Positions 46,314-57,745 of a stretch of DNA of 64,000 nucleotides are shown one piece after another. Within the stretch, counting starts at the first letter, position 1. The number at the start of each line of letters is the position of its first letter. The position numbers were made by a program, and so were the translations under genes. A model generated the notes under the pieces. The model saw only the letters and a list, made by a program, of their open reading frames with translations, was not told where the DNA came from and did not search any database. The DNA comes from Dugong dugon (Eukaryota; Chordata; Mammalia; Sirenia; Dugongidae), in assembly GCA_030035585.1 (NCBI GenBank), contig CM057472.1:95663601-95727600 (forward strand). Reading direction: 5' to 3'.

Positions 46314-48570
46314 GTTACTATACACATTGACCTCACCAGATGGAATACACAAGGATCTGTGGAAAGAGACAATGGAAAAGTTAAGTATCGTTAGTCACAA
46401 CAAGGCCAGGGGCTGATTGCAGAACAGACCATCAATTGCTCATATGCAAGTTCAAGTTAAAACTGAAGAAAATTAAAACAAGTCCATGAGAGCCAAAGTA
46501 CAACCTTGAGTAAATCCCACCTGAATTTAGAGATCATTTCAAGAATAGATCTGACACATTGAACACTAATGACCAAAGATCAGACAAGTTGTGTAATTAC
46601 ATCAAGGACATCATACATCATACAAGTAAGAGGTCATTAAAAAGACAGACAGAAAGAAAAGAGTAAAATAGGTGTCAGAAGAGATTCTGAAACTTGCTCT
46701 TGATAGTCAAGCAGCTAAAGCAAATGGAAGAAATGATGAAGTAAAAGAGCTAAACAGAAGATTTCAAAGGGTGGCTCTAGAAGAGCAAGTAAAGTATTAT
46801 AATGGCATGTGCAAAGACCTATAGTTAGAAATCAAAAGGGAAGAACAAGCTCAGCATTTCTCAAGCCCAAAGAACTGAAGAAAAAATTCAAGCCTCGAGT
46901 TGAAATATTGAAAGATTCTACAGAGAAAATATAAAACAACACAGGAAGCATCAAAAGGAGATGCAAGTAATGTGCAAAGTCACTATACCAAAATGAATTG
47001 GTCGACTTTCAACCATTTCAGGAGATAGTATATGATGAGGAACCAACGGTACTGAAGGAAGAGGTTCAAGCTGCACTAAAAGCATTGGTGAAAAACAAGG
47101 CTCCAGGAATTGAGGGAATACCAATTGAGATGTTTCAACAAAAGGATGCAGTGCTGGAAGTGCTCACTCTTCTGTGCTACAAAATTTGGAAGACAGATAC
47201 CTGGCCAACTGACTGGAAGAGATGCATATTTATGCCTATTCTGGAGAAAGGTGATCCAACCGAATGTGGAACTTATCGAACATTATCGTTAGTATCACAC
47301 ACAAGTAAAATTTTGCTGAAGATCATTCAAAAGGAGTTGCAACAGTACATGGAATGGGAACTGCTAGAAATTCAAGCTGGATTCAGAAGAGGGTGTGGAA
47401 CCAGGGATAGGGATATCATTGCTGATGTCAGATGGATCCTGGCTGAAAGCAGAGAATATCAGAAAGATGGTTTCCTGTGTTTCATTGACTGTGCAAAGAC
47501 ATTCGACTGAGGATCATAACAAATTATAGCTAACATTACCAGGAATGAGAATTCTAGAACACTTAATTGTGCTCATGAGGAACCTGTGCATAGATCAAGA
47601 GGCAGTCATTCGGACAGAACAAGGGGATACTGAGTGGTTTAAAGTTAGGAAAGGTGTGTGTCAGGGGTGTGTCCTTTTGCCATACTTATTCAATCAGTGT
47701 GCTGAACAAATAATCTGAGAAGCTGGACTATATGAAGAATACTGGGGCATCAGGATTGGAGGAAGACTCATTTACAAACTGCACTATGCAGATGACACAA
47801 CCTTGCTTGCTGAAAGTGAAAAGGACTTGAAATATTTACTGATGAAGATCAAAGACCACAGCCTTTAGTATGGATTACACTTCAACATAAAGAAAACAAA
47901 AATCCTCACAACTGGACCAATAAGCAACATCATGATAAACAGAGAAAAGTTTGAAGTTGTCAAGGATTTCATTTTATTTGGATCCAAAATCAACACTCAT
48001 GGAAGCAGCAGTCAAGAAATCAGAAGACGTATTGCATTGGGCAAATGTGCTGCAAAAGACCTCTCTTAAGTATTAAAAAGCAAACATGTCACCATGAAGA
48101 CTAAGCTGCACCTGACCCAAGCCACGGTGTTTTCAGTCGCCTCATATGTATGCAAAAGCTGGACAATGAATAAAAAGAACCGAAGAAGAATTGACACCTT
48201 TGAACTATGGTGTTGGCAAAGAATATTGAATATACCATGGACTGCCAAAAGAACGAACAAATCTGTCTTGGAAGAAATACAACCAGAATGGTCCTTAGAG
48301 GCAAGGATAGCGAGACTGCGTTTCACATACTTTGGACATGTTATCAAGAGGGATCAGTCCCCAAAGAAGGACATCATGCTTGGTAAAGTAAATGGTCAGA
48401 GAAAAAGAGAAAGATCCTGAACTAGATGGATTGACAGAGTGGCTGCAATAATGGACTCAAGCATAACAACGATTGTGAGGATGGCACAGGACCAGACAGT
48501 GTTTTGTTCTGTTGTACATAGGGTCACCATGAATCAGAACTTGCTGGATGGCACCTAACAACAACAATGT
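46314..48570 (+). mobile_element. RTE/BovB-like LINE copy H, 2.26 kb
   Basis: Runs from the end of the endonuclease region (ACTATACACATTGACCTCACC) through the RT to GGCACCTAACAACAAC. It is the most complete RT-bearing RTE copy in the window. Confidence 0.94.
46998..48420 (+). pseudogene. RTE reverse transcriptase (copy H), two frames
   Basis: 46998-47510 encodes the N-terminal RT: VKNKAPGIEGIPIEMFQQKD, CIFMPILEKGDPTECGTYR, ELLEIQAGFRRGCGT, with motif A as FIDCAKTFD directly before a TGA at 47508. After a frameshift, the palm continues in another frame with an intact catalytic YADD at 47785-47796 followed by TTLLAESEKDLK. 48094-48420 then gives the C-terminal end: NIPWTAKRTNKSVLEEIQPE and KRDQSPKKDIMLGKVNGQRK. 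The PWTA-R-x-NxSxL-x-E-x-PE-SLE pattern is the one found in BovB/RTE proteins of ruminants, which supports the family call. It is a broken relic. Confidence 0.9.
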
Positions 48571-48576
48571 ATTAGA

Positions 48577-48664
48577 GTGTTGTTTGAATACATATAAAAT
48601 ACTACTAATAAAAGTTCTGACATATAATCATCACTCAATAAATGTTAGCTGGTAATATATATAT
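48577..48664 (+). repeat. Long direct repeat, right copy
   Basis: Matches 45841-45930, including the start of an AT-repeat, but is followed by GGCATGTACTTT rather than a long (AT)n. Confidence 0.85.
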
Positions 48665-51511
48665 GGCATGTACTTTTTATAAGCAGATGACAAAGCCTTC
48701 CTAGTCCATGAGGAACAGTAGTAATCTAAGAAACGTCCATCCAAATCCTATTGTTTAGACAGAAAACACAGTCCATCATTAGAATTATTCCCAAGCTTAC
48801 ATAAAAATCAAGGCACCCAATAATCTAAGAATGAAAGAAGAAAGTAAGGAAGAAAGAAGGAAAGAAGGGAGGGAGGGAGTGAGAGAGGGAGAAAGACCAA
48901 GAACAAGTGCTGGGAAGGACTTTCATTCCCATTTAATACATCTGGGCATATCACTGTAGATGATTTTGATTATAATAAAAATCCATTCAAAAAAATTAAC
49001 ATGCAACATTTTCAAGTTTTCAATAAGAAGCACTTACAACGTAAATACTTGTGGTCAAAACCAGGAAAGATGTGAGAATGCTAGGAAAAATAAAAGCTTT
49101 CTCCTGAAATTTCATGTTTATCTTGAAATTACATGTTTACTCCTTTGGGAGATGTTGTCTTGAGCAAAACATTTCTGATACTCCCACTTCTCAAACAGAT
49201 AGATCCTTGATATGTATGCATCCTAACTCAAGTGCTTCAGTACCAGACCACTGAAAGTTGAAATTAATTTTCTTTCCTATTTTTATTTCCAGTTCAGTTA
49301 AGTAAGCTGTCTAAAGCGCTGCAAATACAGTAAGGTATATACCTTACCACTGATATTGATTTGGGAATGATTAATTTTAACACATATATTGGACTATTCA
49401 TAAACAATACAGGACCTAATAATTATGAATCAACAGATGGTTACCAAAAGTTGACTGAGCAGTGCAATCTAATTGAACAGTGCAATCTACCTGCAAAAAC
49501 GCTGGAACTTAAAGAATTTTACCAAGAAGCTCTTCTTAGAGAAACATTAACTGAATGCACAAAATCCTCCTTGGAACTTATTAGAAATCTGTCTAGACTC
49601 AGAGGAATGAAATGGGAAGAATTACCGATTCAAGATTGTGTGCTGAGCTTGTGAATATGTTGTGATGACAGAGAAACAATCACTCCCTAGAGGCTAAGAA
49701 ACCAATGTCGCTTTATTAGAGGAAGGAAAAATCAACATTCCCTGCAGAAAGGTTCATTTTGTTTTGAACTACTATCATCTCCACTGTCCTCTTCATCATA
49801 ACCCATTTGAAATGAGTCAGTACATGTGTACAAGAAATGAATGATAGTGTCTGAAGGCATATAGAGAGGTAGATGGACTTCTGTAACATCTGAAACTGTG
49901 AAACATTGCTATTTGTATTTCTGCATTTGCTATTGCCAACAATAGGACTGGGGGCATGATAATATAATAATATGATAAGGTATCGGTACGAAAATATGTG
50001 AATGTGATTGTCACATGGATATGGTTAAAGTGGAAGAATTTGAGAAGAAAGTCATAATTAAATCAACCATTAAAATGAAGATGGACAAGCTTAGACTGGC
50101 AAAGAAGAAGAAGGAAGGGATTTGGAACTGAACATGTTGAGAAGTATTTGGGAGGGGGTGAAAGGGCTGAGTGCTGGTCTGTGAAGCGTAGCCGTGGCAT
50201 GCTAGAGAAAATAAAGGAATATGGCTGTGGAGTGACTCGCATCCCACACACAGTTCACAGTACAATTGCACTTGACCAATTGATTATGTGACTATTTGAT
50301 TATGGGCAAAATACGCAAGTGACTTCAGATATTAGTGCTTTAGTTTTCCTCTGCACAAGAGTTGCTAACCTTTATCAGATATATTGAAGGAATGGTTAAT
50401 TAAAATGTCTCTAATTTAAACACGTGCTCAGCCTACAGAAATTGGCAACTTGGCTGCATGTTCCCCATTCAAGTCCTCTTTTTCTTTCTTTCTTTTTTAA
50501 GAGAGAAGAATATCTGCATGTGACTAACTTACCTAGTTGTGTTAAGAAAGAAATCAGAGCATAAATAGTGTGTAGATTTTAGGAGCTTAAAACTTTTAAG
50601 ACCAAATATGTTGAAATCATTAATAGTTTAATGTACTATAAAGTTTAGGCTTGAGGAAATAGTCCAGGTTTTTCATGTTTATCATTATCTCTTTATATGA
50701 TTAAATGATTTTGCATCTGCAAGACAAACAAGATGCAATAGCAGAGTAAAAAATAAATAAATAAATAAATGCTTAGATTCTGGTGAGGATTATGCTTATT
50801 TTTGTCTTAAGAATACTTCTCTGAAATCACCTAGCCCAGAGGCTATTATCCAGTAGCACTCAACAGATATTTCTTGAATGGATAAATGGATAAAAAATAA
50901 AGTATATTCGTCTTTCTTTAAAAGTGAGGAAAATCCAGCTTTTCTGTCTAGTCTTCTTTACAGGAAGTGCATACTCTTATAATAACACGATCTCAACTAT
51001 CTGGAGGTCTTATTGCAAAATCACTCCCATCAGTCTTTAACAGGAAATGAGCAGAAAAGGGGGCATATGCTTGGAATCCAGCAGAGAGCTATGGGGTACA
51101 AGTGAATAGTAAATCTCTCATATACTAGATGGAAATATGGAAGCAAAGCCAGGCTCAGAAGCTCACCACAGACAAGTGTTTTCCTGCAGAAGGTGAAATT
51201 TCATGGTTTGTAGCTGATTCTGCTAAGGCCATGCACTGATTTTGTTCTGCGTACCATTTGTCTCACCCTCGATCTATACAAAGAGAAGGTGATTCCTGAT
51301 AGTAGGAGGATTATTTAAGAAATAAGAAGTTATTTTCTTTAACAAGCTCTTTCGCTCTTTCCCACTCGTAACAAAAAACATTTGTCCTAACTTTAGGTTG
51401 TATGGAGCAGATAATAGCCAACCTGTAAATAATTTCAAAATTACATGTCTGTGTGTGTGCTCACACACACTTTTTTTTTTTTTTTTTTTTAAGTTAGAGT
51501 GCAATCGTTCT
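48665..51511. other. Unassigned stretch
   Basis: A GGAA/GAAA-rich tract lies at 48833-48900, and (AAAT)n at 50745-50769. The 97-codon frame at 49361-49654 has no recognisable domain. A GT/AC hairpin followed by T20 lies at 51451-51490. Confidence 0.45.
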
Positions 51512-51712
51512 TATTTGAAGGGGTGATTTTGTCCTTCTAGGGTATATTTGGTAGTGTATGCAGACATTTTAGTTGTCATAATTGTGGGAGTGATACTGGT
51601 CTCTTGTTCTCAGAGGTCAGAAATGCTGCTAAACACCCAGCAGTGCACAAAGTAGTCCTCGTGACAAATAATTATCTGATGCTAAATGTCAATAGAATTG
51701 AGGTTCAGGAAC
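51512..51712 (+). mobile_element. MER5A-type hAT relic
   Basis: GCTGCTAAACACCCAGCAGTGCACA and ATGTCAATAGAATTGAGGTTCAGGAACC match the MER5A 3' half order. No transposase. Non-autonomous DNA transposon of the hAT-Charlie group. Confidence 0.8.
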
Positions 51713-52154
51713 CATGAGTTAGAGTGAATAAACTCCCTAAAAATCAAGACACTTAGACCCATAGAAGCACTAAAAAATACCTCATGGTCTTGGCTGGATG
51801 ACGGCATTTCTCATTGTCACGATCTTTTCAGAAGGAATATGTTGCGCGTGCTCAGTGAACAAATTTAGATGTAAGGTAGTTACAAGAGGTAGGGATTGAC
51901 TTTGGCATACCTCATAGGGCTGTGACTGATTTTGTTTGTCACATTATCATTGGATTTGAAAGTCTAATACAGCATTTGCATGATGTGCCACTTGAAGAAA
52001 TTCTGTCTGGATTTTAGTAACTTGCAATTCAAAGGCCATTAGGGTATCTCTCCTGAACATGATGTTTCATTAGTGATGGACTATGGAGTGAAGAGATCAA
52101 AAAAGGCACAAGAGATACTTCCTTGGAAGAATTGCTTTATATAACAATTGTGCA

Positions 52155-52528
52155 TTTGAATTATGGTGCTGGCGGAGAATATTGAATATACCATGGACTG
52201 CCAGAAGAACGAACAAATCTGTCTTGGAAGAAGTACAACCAGAATGCGCCTTAGAAGCAAGGATGGCGAGACTTTGTCTCATGTAGTTTAGACAAGTTAT
52301 CAGGAGAAACAAGTCCCTGGAGAAGGACGACATGCTTGGTAAAGTAGAGGGTAGGTGAAAAAAAGAGAAAGACCTCAACAAGATGGACTGACACAGTGGC
52401 TGCAACAATGGGCTCAAACATAGCAATGATTGTGAGGATGACACAGGACCAGGCATATTTCATTCTGTTGTACGTAGGGTCACTATGACATGGAACCTAC
52501 TTAACAGCACCTAACAACAACAGCAACA
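52155..52528 (+). mobile_element. RTE 3'-end copy I with 11-bp target duplication
   Basis: ACAATTGTGCA flanks it perfectly (52144-52154 and 52529-52539). Sequence from TTTGAATTATGGTGCTGGC to CACCTAACAACAACAG. Confidence 0.95.
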
Positions 52529-52539
52529 ACAATTGTGCA

Positions 52540-53124
52540 ATAACTGTTGGAACTGGAAATTTCCTGAGCATTTTGTTCCTTTCTTTAAAAATATGTGACA
52601 AGTTTCCTCCTTCCCATACCATATTTTGATTTTTTTTTTCCTGAAGTGGTCTACCATTATTCCACTGCATGTATTTGCTTCATAATGAGACTCTGCCACA
52701 CTAAAAATTGAAACCTATGTAAAGATTCATAATAAATAAAACACCTCACATAATAATGATAGAAAATCTCCTTTCCCAGCGAAGTCGATAATAAGTTGGT
52801 TGATGGAGATGCTCAATGATAAATTGTTCTAAGGACATGTGGGCACTTTTGCATAGAGGTTAGTTGAACACAGCAATACATTACTTTAACACATGCCTTC
52901 CTGAAAGCAGATCATCTGAAACAATGAGAAAGTGATGAGAAGTAGAAAAGCTAAGTCCTTGATTTGTTAAAAACATCTGCCTTTAAAAGACAAAAATAAG
53001 GGAACTTCAAGTCATTATGAAAAAGTGTTTTTGCCTGTTTTATAAAAGTAGAATTTGAAGTCAATCAGTGATGAATTTTAATACCTATACAAGGAGAAAT
53101 ATCTTCATTATAGTTTGTCTCTCT
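52540..53124. other. Unassigned stretch
   Basis: No repeat or gene recognised before the (GA)n at 53125-53144. Confidence 0.4.
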
Positions 53125-53145
53125 AGAGAGAGAGAGAGAGAGAGA

Positions 53146-53500
53146 ATGTCCTGGTGGTGCAGTGGCTAAGTACTCTGCTGCTAACCGAAAGGTTGGTGAT
53201 CGGAACCCGCTCAGTGGCTCCACAAGAGAAAAGACTTGGTAATCTGCTCCCATAAATATTGCTGTTGTTGTTGTTACGTGCCGTTGAGTGCGTTCTGACT
53301 CATAGCGACCCTATAGAACAGAGTAGAACGGCCACATAGGGTTTCCACGAAGCAGCTGGTGGGTTTGGCCTTGCCGACCTTTTGGTTAGCAGCCAGGCTC
53401 TTAACTACTACACCACCAGGGCTCCCCCATAAAGATTACAGCCAAGAAAACTCTTTGAGAGAGTTCTACTCTGTCACATGGGATCATGATGAAGATTTTG
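53146..53500 (+). mobile_element. AfroSINE, long form, split by another SINE
   Basis: Left part 53146-53249 (GTCCTGGTGGTGCAGTGGC, AAGACTTGGTAATCTGCTCC) and right part 53427-53500 (CCATAAAGATTACAGCC, GAGAGAGTTCTACTCTGTC). Confidence 0.93.
53261..53426 (-). mobile_element. AfroSINE inserted within an AfroSINE
   Basis: Antisense short-form SINE with the (TTG)n, RTE-like tail. CCATAAATATT (53250-53260) and CCATAAAGATT (53427-53437) are an 11-bp target duplication with one mismatch. The right end is ACCACCAGGGCTCCC. Confidence 0.96.
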
Positions 53501-53514
53501 TTTTGCTAATACTT

Positions 53515-53705
53515 TCCATGTATTATCTCATTTAATGTTTATAGCAAGTGTGTAAAATAGGAGTATTATCCACATTCAAAAGCACAGAAGTGTGGCTAGG
53601 GAGGCAAAATAACTTGCTGAAGACAGCATACTTAGTAAGTGGTGGAGCAAGGATTAAACCCAGTTCTGTCTGACACCAAATTTTTTGTCTATAACCATTA
53701 AATGG
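53515..53705 (-). repeat. MIR
   Basis: TTATCTCATTTAATGTTTATAG, AAAATAGGAGTATTATCCAC, CTTAGTAAGTGGTGGAGCAAGG and TTAAACCCAGTTCTGTCTGAC follow antisense MIR order. Confidence 0.88.
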
Positions 53706-54050
53706 TATAATCTAAGGGACCTGAAATGCCAACAAAACCAAAAGCCCAGATTTCTTCTTCATTTCACTTTTTTGGTATCTGCAAAGGAGATTTTTTCCTG
53801 TTTTTCAAATGTTTGAGCAAAGGAAAAATATGTGTATTATACAGCACAATTTTATTCCCAGTTCAGGTAAAACATTCCAAGCTCCTCTTCTCATTAACAA
53901 ATATGTAGATCCATCTTTTTTTTTTTTTAACCAAATAACATTATAGGATGACTCTAGATTACTCTTATAATATAAAAGTTTTAAATTGAAGTGATAATAT
54001 ATTTAGCATAAAATATATGCCTAGGTCTGTACTAAGCAATGTATACTATA
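53706..54050. other. Unassigned stretch
   Basis: AT-rich with a T11 run near 53917. No repeat or gene recognised. Confidence 0.4.
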
Positions 54051-54695
54051 CTAGGGTTTCTCAACCTCAGCACTATTGTGATTTGAGGTTAAATAATTCT
54101 TTGTTGGAGGGTGGCTATCCTGTGCATGGTAGGATATTTAGCACCATCTATGGCCTCTTCCTCATTCATTGTCCAGGGAATAAGGAAGACTGAAGAAGGA
54201 TTGATGTATCTGAATTACAGTGTTGGCAAAGAACATTGAATATACCATGAACTGTCAGGAGAACGAACAAATCTGTCTTGGAAGAAGTACAGCCAGAATG
54301 CTCCTTAGAAGCGAGGATGACGAGACTTTGTCTCATTTACTTTGGACATGTCATCAGGAGGGACCTGTACCCAGAGGACACCATGTTTGGTAAAGTAGAG
54401 GGTCAGCAAAAATGAGGAAGATCTTCAACAAGAGGGATTAACACAGTGGTTGCAACAGTGGCCTCAAACACAGAAATGATTGTGAGGATGACGGAGGACC
54501 GTGAAACATTTTGTTCTGCTGTACATAGGGTTGCTATGATTTGGAACTGACTAGATGGCACCTAACAACAACATGGCCTCTAGCCACTAGATGCACGTAG
54601 CACTTCTTCATTTATGACAACCAGAATGTTTGCATACATTGCCAAGTGTCCCCCGGGACATAAAATTGTTTCAGGTTGAGAACCACTAGATCTAC
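54051..54695 (-). mobile_element. MER5A-type hAT relic split by RTE copy J
   Basis: 54051-54158 (GGGTTTCTCAACCTCAGCAC, GTAGGATATTTAGCACCATC) and 54573-54695 (GGCCTCTAGCCACTAGATGC, GTTTCAGGTTGAGAACCAC) form one MER5A with recognisable inverted termini. The centre holds the RTE. Confidence 0.9.
54159..54572 (+). mobile_element. RTE 3'-end copy J with 9-bp target duplication and 5' snap-back
   Basis: ATGGCCTCT flanks it perfectly (54150-54158 and 54573-54581). The first bases, TCCTCATTCATTGTCCAG, are the inverted complement of the RTE sequence that normally lies just upstream of and across the junction. Confidence 0.93.
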
Positions 54696-54954
54696 CAAAG
54701 TAGAAGACAATCTCATTCTAAAAAAGCTCATATAATTTTTATTAGAAGCTTGTATAGTCATTGGGGAAAATAACATACATACCAATAATGATAGACAAAT
54801 GTACAGGTTATGCTTATGTTCAATAAATATACAATAATTTTTGATATCTCATGGTTCCATTTAGATATGAAGCAGCATATGCACACCTACAGGATAAACA
54901 TATTAACAGAGTAAAAGTAGATCAAGTTGGGATGTGCATGCCTTGCATCCGAAA

Positions 54955-55142
54955 ACAATGATTTTAAAACTTTATAGCATTTATGAGAATCACTTATAAA
55001 GCTTGTTAAAACACAAATTACTGTACCCATCCCAGAGATTCTGGCTCAGTAGGCCAGGGGAGGAGCCCAAGAAGTTGCATCTCTAACAACCTGGCAGGTG
55101 ATGCTGTGGGTGCTAGTTAAGGATACATACTGAGAAACACTG
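54955..55142 (+). mobile_element. MER20-like hAT relic
   Basis: ATGAGAATCACTTATAAAGC, CCAGAGATTCTGGCTCAGTAGG, GTTGCATCTCTAACAACCTGG and GCAGGTGATGCTGTGG follow the order of this non-autonomous hAT family. The name is from memory of the consensus and should be confirmed. Confidence 0.7.
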
Positions 55143-55216
55143 CCTTAAGAGACAAATACTTTAAAATGATAGATTAAGTGGAAATAATGCTTCAACACCT
55201 GTATAGAGTTACTCCT

Positions 55217-55533
55217 CAGATGGAAGAAAGAATGAACAAACCTGTCTTGGAGGACGGACAACCAGAATCCTCCTTAGAAACGAGGATAGTGAGACTTAGT
55301 CTCACATACTTTGGACATGTTATCAGGAGGGACCAATCCCTGGAGGAGGACATCATGCTTGGTAAAGTAGAGGGTCAGCGAAAAAGAGAAAGACGTTAAT
55401 GAGATAGATTGACACAGTGACTGCAGCAATAAACTAAAACACAGCAGTGATCGTCCAGGAAACGTTTCCTTCTTTTTTACATAAGTTCGCTATGTGTCAG
55501 AACAGACTAGATGGCATCTAACAACAACAACAT
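55217..55533 (+). mobile_element. RTE 3'-end copy K
   Basis: The frame at 55178-55399 encodes MNKPVLEDGQPESSLETRI and RRDQSLEEDIMLGKVEGQRK. The end is GGCATCTAACAACAACAAC. I found no clear target duplication. Confidence 0.92.
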
Positions 55534-56706
55534 ATACATATAATTTCTAGTTATGTGTATGCTCCATCAGCAGAGTATAATCATTGTGTCATTGTAAGAA
55601 CAATATCCCTGACAAGTGTAGCCTGCTTTATCCTAAATCCTGATGCTAGATTATCACGTCTCTAACATTATTCGCTGATGGTTCCACTGAATCTCCAGGT
55701 GCATCATGTGGCTTATTGATTAAAGCATTATTAGCATGAACATTGCATACAGGCCAAATCTAATTTAGGTTCTGAGCAAACTAGCAAGAACCCAGAACAT
55801 TATAGGAATTCAATAAAGGTTGACTCATAAAATTAATTATCCAAAGTTTCAAAGGCATGTTTTTTCCACTGTGATTTAAATTGCAGTTTGCTTTCTGCAT
55901 TGCTTCTGTGGGAGTATTTTCATTAACTAAACCCCTGAATTATTTGCATTCATTTTATATGGTAGGTAGGCACATACCTATTTCTGTTTTGAACTGTGCC
56001 TAACTTTTGTAATAGGAAAAATCTTGCATCCAAAATTCTGGCCAAAACTGGCCACCACTGGGGCGTCGGTGAAATAATTGTGCAGAATGTGCTTGCTTCC
56101 TTATTAAGTGATCTTCTTTCTTCCTTGGAATTCTCCATTTCTTGGTAGTTATAGGTACTTGGTGGACTCTGGATGACTGTCTTTTTTGCCCTAAATCCAC
56201 CAGAAAACCAGTGAAGCAGTTTGCCCAATGTTGGCCAGCTCTGAAGGACTGACTTAAAATTACAAACTTACTTGATACGAAGTATTAATAAAAGATGCCT
56301 GTCTTTCAGAAGATATATCCAATTTAAGACTGCTAGCAGTTATCTGCATAGGTCTCTCTATTCTCTCTGGTGTTTTACTTCTTGTAATATCATCTTCAAA
56401 CCACCTCGTTCTATTAATATATCTGTTCTTCCCTGTCATCAACTGTCACTGCCCCTCCCTCAGTCTGATTTCTTAAATCTCCCATGGGGGTCATACTCTG
56501 CTAAATCACTCATGCCTCTCACCACAAACCCCAAACACAATTCTGCTGAAGCTCATTATGTTCTCTCCTCTCTTCTTACCTAAATTTAACTCATTTTTCA
56601 GCCCCCCTCCCCTTATTTTTGATATGAATGTAGTGGTCACAGCCCTAGATTCAGTTGAATTCTCCTGATTTTTAACATGTTCATTTGTCCTTATAGGTAC
56701 CTTCAT
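55534..56706. other. Unassigned stretch
   Basis: No gene or clear repeat. The frames at 56272-56583 and 55950-56228 have no domain. Confidence 0.4.
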
Positions 56707-56914
56707 AAGGAACCCTGGTGGTACAATGGTTAAGCACTTGGCTGGTAACCAAAAGACTGGTGGTTTGAACCCATCCAGAGGTTCTGTGGGAGAAAAAGAC
56801 CTGGCAGGCTGCACCACAAACATTACAGCCTAGAAAACCCAACGGGGCAGTTCTACTTTGTAACATTGTGTCTCTCTGAGTCAAGAAGCTGACTAGATCA
56901 CACCTAACAACAAG
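56707..56914 (+). mobile_element. AfroSINE, long form, RTE-like tail
   Basis: GGAACCCTGGTGGTACAATGG head, AAAGACCTGGCAGGCTGC centre, and a CACACCTAACAACAAGG end. Confidence 0.92.
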
Positions 56915-57020
56915 GCAGCCATATTCTGTTTATTGACCTTTGTTTCCTAGAATTTGTTGTACAAGACTTTTCTTAAAAAATGGTAGCTCAGGACAATAAC
57001 AACTTTTTATTTATTTATAT

Positions 57021-57182
57021 TGGAGCCCTCCCTGGTAGCACAGTGGTTAAGAGCTCAGGCTGCTAACCAAAAGGTCAGAAGTTCAGCTCCACCAGGCACT
57101 CCTTGGAAACCCTTTGGGACAGTTGTACTCTGTCCTATAGAGTCATTATGACTTGGAATCTACTTGACAAATTTTTTTTTTC
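57021..57182 (+). mobile_element. AfroSINE, short form
   Basis: GGAGCCCTCCCTGGTAGCAC head and TTGACAAATTTTTTTTTT end. ATTTATAT flanks it (57013-57020 and 57183-57190). Confidence 0.92.
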
Positions 57183-57190
57183 ATTTATAT

Positions 57191-57675
57191 AAGATTCAGT
57201 TGCAACTCTTGATCACATTCTGCTTTGCATTTTTATTTACTTTTTTGTGTGTGAGCCTTCTCAAAATGATTGTGAGCTGGTCCTGATCAAGGTTGTATCT
57301 TATACATATTCTTTGTAACATCTTGCACCATGAATAGTTAAGTGTTCCATAAACATTTTGCCAATGCAGTAAACGATTCTCTCAATTATATTTGCATTAA
57401 AACCTTAGTTCTCCTCTATTTAAATAAATCAGGTACTAATAATAATAAAGTGAGAGAGAAATTTTTGGATCAAAACTTCCTCCTGAATGCCATCAAATCA
57501 CAACATTGAATCTGTCTGCTTTGATTACTGACCCTGGATGCGTACATATTATTTTCCCTATATCATAAATGATATTATGTTTCACACCAGGTAAAGATTT
57601 CCATGTTTCTTAATTTTATTAGCTAACTTTCTGGTCCAGATCAAGCTATTCTTTATTTTATTTTTTTAACATTAA

Positions 57676-57680
<5 letters not shown>
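57191..57680. other. Unassigned stretch
   Basis: No repeat or gene recognised. Confidence 0.4.

Positions 57681-57728
<48 letters not shown>
57681..57728. repeat. (GT)24 microsatellite
   Basis: Uninterrupted (GT)24, followed by CTGCGCGCACGCACAT, which extends the alternating purine-pyrimidine pattern. Confidence 0.98.
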
Positions 57729-57729
<1 letters not shown>

Positions 57730-57745
57730 TGCGCGCACGCACATA

